Shown here in pieces: positions 60,559 through 64,000 of a stretch of DNA of 64,000 nucleotides. A model generated the notes under the pieces. It made no database searches and was not told where the DNA came from. It was given only the letters and a program-made list of their open reading frames with translations. Both the position numbers and the translations under genes were made by a program. The stretch is from Agromyces sp. G08B096 (GTDB lineage Bacteria > Actinomycetota > Actinomycetes > Actinomycetales > Microbacteriaceae), in the NCBI RefSeq assembly GCF_040267705.1, contig NZ_CP158374.1, positions 3,286,001 to 3,350,000 on the forward strand, read 5' to 3'. Position 1 is the first letter of the stretch; each line of letters opens with the position of its first letter.

Positions 60559-61311
60559 ATGCGGGGAATCCAGAGCATCATCATCGGCACGGCGGCGGCC
60601 GCCGTGCTGGCGCTCGCCGGCTGCGCCGGCTCACCATCGGGCGGGGCGGGCCCGGCGAGCACTCCGACCACGTCCGCGGCGGACGTCGTCGGCACCTGGG
60701 GCGACGCGGCCGACTCCTCGGCTCCGTCGCTGTCGCTCACCGAGGACGGCGGGCTCACCGGCACCGACGGGTGCAACCGCCTGACGGGCACGTGGGAGCT
60801 CGACGACGACGGCATCGAGTTCGGCGACCTCGCGTCGACGCGGATGTTCTGCGAGGGCGTCGACACCTGGCTCTCCGCAGCGGATCGGGCGACCATCGAG
60901 GGCGACGTGATGACCGTCTTCGGCGACGACGACACCGAGCTCGGCACGCTCGAGCGGACGTCGGACACGCCGGCGACCGAGCCGGCCGGCGGCGCCTCCG
61001 ACGGCGGGGCGAGCGGTGCGGCCGCGGCCTTCATCGGCACTTGGGGAACCGCCGACGCGACGCAACCGCATCTCGTGATCGCCGCCGACGGCCGCGTCAC
61101 GGGCAGTGACGGCTGCAACTCGATGGGCGGCCGGTGGGAGCTCGACGACGACGGCACCCTCGAGTTCGACGAGATGGTGATGACGCTCATGGCCTGCCCG
61201 GGCGGCGACCAGACGCTGAACCGGCTCGACTCGGCGACGGTCGACGGCGACACCCTCACGGTGCTCGACGATCACGGCGCCGTGCTCGCGACGCTCCCGC
61301 GAACGGCCTAG
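60559..61311 (+). CDS. lipoprotein with two META-like domains
   Basis: The 250-residue protein has a signal peptide and lipobox LALAGC near residue 22. The mature part holds two related repeats of about 85 residues: VGTWGDAADSSAPSLSLTEDGGLTGTDGCNRLTGTWELDDDGIEFGDLASTRMFCEG and FIGTWGTADATQPHLVIAADGRVTGSDGCNSMGGRWELDDDGTLEFDEMVMTLMACPG. Both share the GTDGCN and W-E-L-D-D-D-G blocks of META/HslJ domains, each with two cysteines. It is membrane-anchored and extracytoplasmic; the role is unknown. ATG at 60559. A spacer rich in Thr, Gly and Ala separates the repeats. Confidence 0.87.
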   Translation: MRGIQSIIIGTAAAAVLALAGCAGSPSGGAGPASTPTTSAADVVGTWGDAADSSAPSLSLTEDGGLTGTDGCNRLTGTWELDDDGIEFGDLASTRMFCEGVDTWLSAADRATIEGDVMTVFGDDDTELGTLERTSDTPATEPAGGASDGGASGAAAAFIGTWGTADATQPHLVIAADGRVTGSDGCNSMGGRWELDDDGTLEFDEMVMTLMACPGGDQTLNRLDSATVDGDTLTVLDDHGAVLATLPRTA

Positions 61312-61319
61312 CCGCCGGC

Positions 61320-61341
61320 CGCCCGGCCGCAGATCCGGGCG
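61320..61341. terminator. hairpin between convergent META lipoprotein and VOC genes
   Basis: CGCCCGG and CCGGGCG form a perfect 7-bp stem with an 8-base loop in the 45-base convergent gap. Confidence 0.4.
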
Positions 61342-61356
61342 CCGACCCGGGCCGGC

Positions 61357-61797
61357 CTACCCCTCGGCGTCGGCCGCGTCGTCGACTCGGTGCATCCACG
61401 GGGTGAAGCTGACGCCGACGAGGAGCCCCTCGGGGCTCTGGAGCCTGGCCGTCGTCTGTCCCCACGGCTCGAGGTGCGCCTCGACCAGGATCTCGAGTCC
61501 GCGCTCACGCAGCTGGTCGACGGCCGTCGCGACCTCCTCCGGGGCGTGCACGTCGAACTCGATCCACGCCTGGGGGATGGGGCGATCCGCCGGCCAGGAC
61601 GGGGTGCCGAAGGTCGCCTCCGCGGCCTGGCTCAGCGGCCAGATCGCGAACGCCTTCGCGCCGGGGATCTCCTCGGTGTGGAAGTAGCCCGGCTCGTTCT
61701 CGTGGAACGGCAGACCGAGCGAGCCGGCCCAGAAGTCGTGGGAGGCGCCGTCGTCGGTGCCGATGGGGCCGAAGCCCGCGATGAACGCGACATCCAT
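61357..61797 (-). CDS. VOC-superfamily (glyoxalase/bleomycin-resistance-like) protein
   Basis: The 146-residue protein has paired beta-alpha-beta-beta-beta motifs: FYGS-type DDGASHDFWAGSLGLPFHENEPGYFHTEEIPGAKAFAIWPL and WIEFDVHAPEEVATAVDQLRERGLEILVEAHLEPWGQTTARLQSPEGLLVGVSF. It may be a metal-dependent lyase, dioxygenase or binding protein; the family does not tell which. ATG at 61797 begins MDVAFIAGFGPI. It lies 53 bases downstream of the WYL regulator gene and may be controlled with it. Confidence 0.85.
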   Translation of the reverse strand: MDVAFIAGFGPIGTDDGASHDFWAGSLGLPFHENEPGYFHTEEIPGAKAFAIWPLSQAAEATFGTPSWPADRPIPQAWIEFDVHAPEEVATAVDQLRERGLEILVEAHLEPWGQTTARLQSPEGLLVGVSFTPWMHRVDDAADAEG

Positions 61798-61850
61798 GTT
61801 CCGAGTGAACCGCGGCCCGCCGACATCTGCCTCCGTTCGGGCACCCTCGG

Positions 61851-62849
61851 CTACCCCTCGCCGGCCGCCAGTCCCGCGAACCGCGCCGCGAGCGCGCCGA
61901 GGTAGTCCGCGAGCTCGGGCGGTCCGTCGACGCGGTAGGCGACGTCGGCGGGGATCCACAGCAGGTGCACCGCGAGGTGCTCGACGGAGTCGCCCTCGAT
62001 CGACCACGCCGCGCGCCGCCCGCCGTCGACGGGCGACACGTCGCGCCCATAGCCGCCGAACGCCGCGGTCGCCTCGGCGACGGGCAGGTCCATCACGACG
62101 GTGGCCCTCAGCACCCGGTCACGGCGACGCACCGCCGACTCGACCCTGGTGACGGCTTCCTCCTCGCTGAGCGGCATCGGCTCGAAGCGCACGCGGGTCT
62201 GGAAGACGTCGGCGATGCGATCGACCCGGAAGGTGCGCCAGTCGTCGCGGTCGCGGTCCCAGGCGAGCAGGTACCACCGCGACCGGATCGGCACGAGCCG
62301 GTAGGGCTCGACGATGCGGGCGGAGTCGGCGCCCGAGGCATCCGTGTAGTGGAAGCGGATGCGCTCGCTGTCGCGGCAGCACAGTGCGAGGAGGCCGAGG
62401 AGGTCGGCCTCGACGGCCGCGGAGGCTGCTGCGGCCGTGCGCCCCGGACGGAAGCCGCCCGCGGGTGCGGCGTGCGACTGCAGCGCCTCGATGCGGCGGC
62501 GCAGCGCGGCGGGCAGCACCTGCTCGACCTTCGCGAGCGCGCTGAGGGTGGTGTGCTCGGCGCCGCGCAGCCCGCTCGTGGCCTGGGACCTGAGTCCGAC
62601 CGCGATGGCGACGCCCTCGTCGTCGGTGAGGAGGAGCGGCGGCAGTCCGGTGCCGGCCTCCAGCCGGTAGCCGCCGGCGACGCCGCGGGTCGACTCGACG
62701 CCGTAGCCGAGTTCGCGGAGCCGCTCGACGTCGCGACGCAGCGTGCGCTCCGAGACGCCGAGCCGGTCGGTGAGCTCGCGGGCAGACCAGTGCCGGTGGC
62801 TCTGGAGCAGCGACAGCAGGTCGAGGGTTCTCGAGGTGGTGGCGGCCAT
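61851..62849 (-). CDS. WYL-domain transcriptional regulator
   Basis: The 332-residue protein has a DeoR-like helix-turn-helix (RTLDLLSLLQSHRHWSARELTDRLGVSERTLRRDVERLRELGYGVESTRGVAGGYRLEAG) and a WYL domain: RIRFHYTDASGADSARIVEPYRLVPIRSRWYLLAWDRDRDDWRTFRVDRI near 165-215, with the RWYLLAW ligand-binding patch. A C-terminal WCX extension follows. It is divergent from the ABC exporter with 60 bases between, so it probably controls it. The open frame upstream continues antisense to the ABC gene and is not coding. ATG at 62849. Confidence 0.91.
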   Translation of the reverse strand: MAATTSRTLDLLSLLQSHRHWSARELTDRLGVSERTLRRDVERLRELGYGVESTRGVAGGYRLEAGTGLPPLLLTDDEGVAIAVGLRSQATSGLRGAEHTTLSALAKVEQVLPAALRRRIEALQSHAAPAGGFRPGRTAAAASAAVEADLLGLLALCCRDSERIRFHYTDASGADSARIVEPYRLVPIRSRWYLLAWDRDRDDWRTFRVDRIADVFQTRVRFEPMPLSEEEAVTRVESAVRRRDRVLRATVVMDLPVAEATAAFGGYGRDVSPVDGGRRAAWSIEGDSVEHLAVHLLWIPADVAYRVDGPPELADYLGALAARFAGLAAGEG

Positions 62850-62909
62850 GCGTCCATCATGCTCGCATTCAGGACGGAAACTGACCGGATGCCTCGACAA
62901 GCTCGGGTC

Positions 62910-63926
62910 ATGACCAGTCACCAGAACCCCGCTCCCATGATCGAAGCCCACGGCCTCACGAAGACGTTCCGCGCGAAGGGGCAGACCGTCGAGGCCGTCA
63001 AGTCGGTGGACCTCAGCGTCGGCCGCGGCGAGCTCGTGGCGTTCCTCGGCCCGAACGGCGCCGGGAAATCGACGACGCTGCGCCTGCTCACGACGCTCCT
63101 CGAGCCCACCTCGGGCGAGGCATCGGTCGCCGGCTGCGACATCCGCCGCGACCCCGCCGGCGTCCGCCGCCGTATCGGCTACGTCGGCCAGGGCACCTCG
63201 GGCGGCCACACCCAGCGCGTCCGCGACGAGCTGCACGCGCAGGGCGCCTTCTACGGGCTCGGCCGCCGCGAGACCCGCGCCCGGGCCGCCGAGCTCATCG
63301 ACTCGCTCGAGCTCGGGCAGGTCGCCGACCGGCAGGTGCAGTCGCTGTCGGGCGGGCAGAAGCGTCGGCTCGACATCGCGCTCGGACTCATCCACCGTCC
63401 GGGGCTCCTCTTCCTCGACGAGCCGTCGACCGGGCTCGATCCGCACTCACGGGCGAACCTCTGGGAGCACATCGTGCGCCTGCGCGACGAGACGGGCACG
63501 ACGATCTTCCTCACCACCCATTACCTCGACGAGGCCGACCAGCTCGCCGAGCGGGTCATGGTGATGGATCACGGCCAGGTCATCGCCGACGACACCGCGC
63601 ACGCCCTGAAGGAGTCGCTCGCCGGCGACCGGGTCACGCTCGGCTTCGGCAGCGCGACGGATGCCTCGGCCGCGGCCGCCCGCATCCGGGGCGCCATCAC
63701 GGTGGAGACGACCGGCTCCGAGGTCGTCGTCACCGCCACCGGAGGCGACCGGCTGCTCCCCCGGCTCGTGCGCGAGCTCGGCGACGCCGGCCTCGACGTC
63801 CTCTCCGCCACGCACCGCCAGCCGACCCTCGACGACGTGTTCCTCGCCCTCACCGGCCGGAGCCTCCGCGACGAGGGCGCGAGCGCGGAGACGCCGGCGC
63901 CCGCCGCCGAGGCCGTCGTCGCGTGA
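62910..63926 (+). CDS. ABC exporter ATP-binding subunit, DrrA-like
   Basis: The 338-residue ATPase has Walker A FLGPNGAGKSTTLRLL near residue 50, the DrrA-family segment RRRIGYVGQGTSGG, signature SLSGGQKRRLDIALGLIHRP near 145, Walker B LLFLDEPSTGLDP and TTHYLDEADQLAERVMVMDHG near 200. The C-terminal regulatory portion ends in the DVFLALTGRSLRD motif typical of daunorubicin-type resistance ATPases. It exports drugs or lipids with the permease that begins at 63986. ATG at 62910; a shorter start at 62937 begins at the domain itself. Confidence 0.92.
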   Translation: MTSHQNPAPMIEAHGLTKTFRAKGQTVEAVKSVDLSVGRGELVAFLGPNGAGKSTTLRLLTTLLEPTSGEASVAGCDIRRDPAGVRRRIGYVGQGTSGGHTQRVRDELHAQGAFYGLGRRETRARAAELIDSLELGQVADRQVQSLSGGQKRRLDIALGLIHRPGLLFLDEPSTGLDPHSRANLWEHIVRLRDETGTTIFLTTHYLDEADQLAERVMVMDHGQVIADDTAHALKESLAGDRVTLGFGSATDASAAAARIRGAITVETTGSEVVVTATGGDRLLPRLVRELGDAGLDVLSATHRQPTLDDVFLALTGRSLRDEGASAETPAPAAEAVVA

Positions 63927-63985
63927 CCACGCGCGCGACGAGCCATCCCACCGACCATTCGTCCGACCGACCGAAGGAGACTCCC

Positions 63986-64000
63986 ATGACCACCACCGAC
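63986..64000 (+). CDS. start of ABC exporter permease gene (5 codons in window)
   Basis: ATG at 63986 is preceded by GAAGGAG at the ideal distance and begins M-T-T-T-D. Position 59 bases after a DrrA-type ATPase gene suggests an ABC-2 permease, but too little is visible to confirm. Confidence 0.6.

Noticed and set aside
61851-63446. 531-residue extension of the WYL regulator
   Set aside because: The extra N-terminal part is antisense to the DrrA-type ATPase, which has intact Walker and signature motifs.

Overview
The window is about 71 percent GC, very gene-dense, and has the gene complement of a soil or plant-associated high-GC actinobacterium. F420-dependent LLM-class flavoenzymes, LacI-controlled sugar ABC operons without their own ATPase, a CebR-type cellulose operator, a WYL regulator and many GTG starts in GTGA/ATGA overlaps point to Micrococcales, probably Microbacteriaceae. 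The genus is inference. I see no rRNA, tRNA, CRISPR array, insertion sequence, prophage or replication origin. No stretch longer than about 215 bases lacks a gene, and the larger gaps hold promoters, operators or terminators.

Layout. 1-9256: tail of a LacI regulator, then a minus-strand glycoside operon (binding protein, two permeases, GH78 alpha-L-rhamnosidase) whose end is translationally coupled to an orphan DNA methyltransferase and an LLM oxidoreductase; a divergent LacI gene faces it. 9264-18439: small membrane protein, lipoate-protein ligase, secreted GH6 cellulase under a CebR-like box, a lipase-like hydrolase, an amino-acid permease with a GlcG/HbpS-like protein, a MarR/MFS efflux pair, and glutamate dehydrogenase. 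18470-31630: a complete L-rhamnose module with two tandem LacI regulators, a four-gene CUT2 ABC importer, then rhaM, rhaI, an esterase, the fused aldolase/dehydrogenase and rhaB. The two transcription units share promoter geometry and the operator TGAAWCGATTCA. 31662-38766: membrane protein, hydroxyacid dehydrogenase, beta-lactamase-fold hydrolase, NYN/OST-HTH protein, an LldR-lldD lactate module whose LldD carries a histone-H1-like tail, and a coupled pair of unknown genes.

38969-53979: small hydrolase, DHFR-like/TetR pair, GH3 beta-glucosidase/TetR pair, ROK-like regulator, DUF4097-type lipoprotein, polyprenol-phosphate mannosyltransferase, POT peptide transporter, a TetR-controlled amidohydrolase-permease-LLM operon, and Lrp and GntR regulators. 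53986-64000: RimK-RCK_C ligase divergent from a retropepsin-like partner, PutA divergent from LysR, META-domain lipoprotein, VOC protein, WYL regulator and a DrrA-type ABC exporter running off the right edge.

The genes together describe plant-polymer scavenging. Cellulose is cut by GH6 and GH3 enzymes. Rhamnosides are imported and hydrolysed by GH78. Free rhamnose is imported and split to dihydroxyacetone phosphate plus lactaldehyde/lactate, and LldD returns lactate to pyruvate. The most unusual genome-scale signal is the 9-mer GAGGCATCC/GGATGCCTC, found at least 26 times where under one is expected from base composition.
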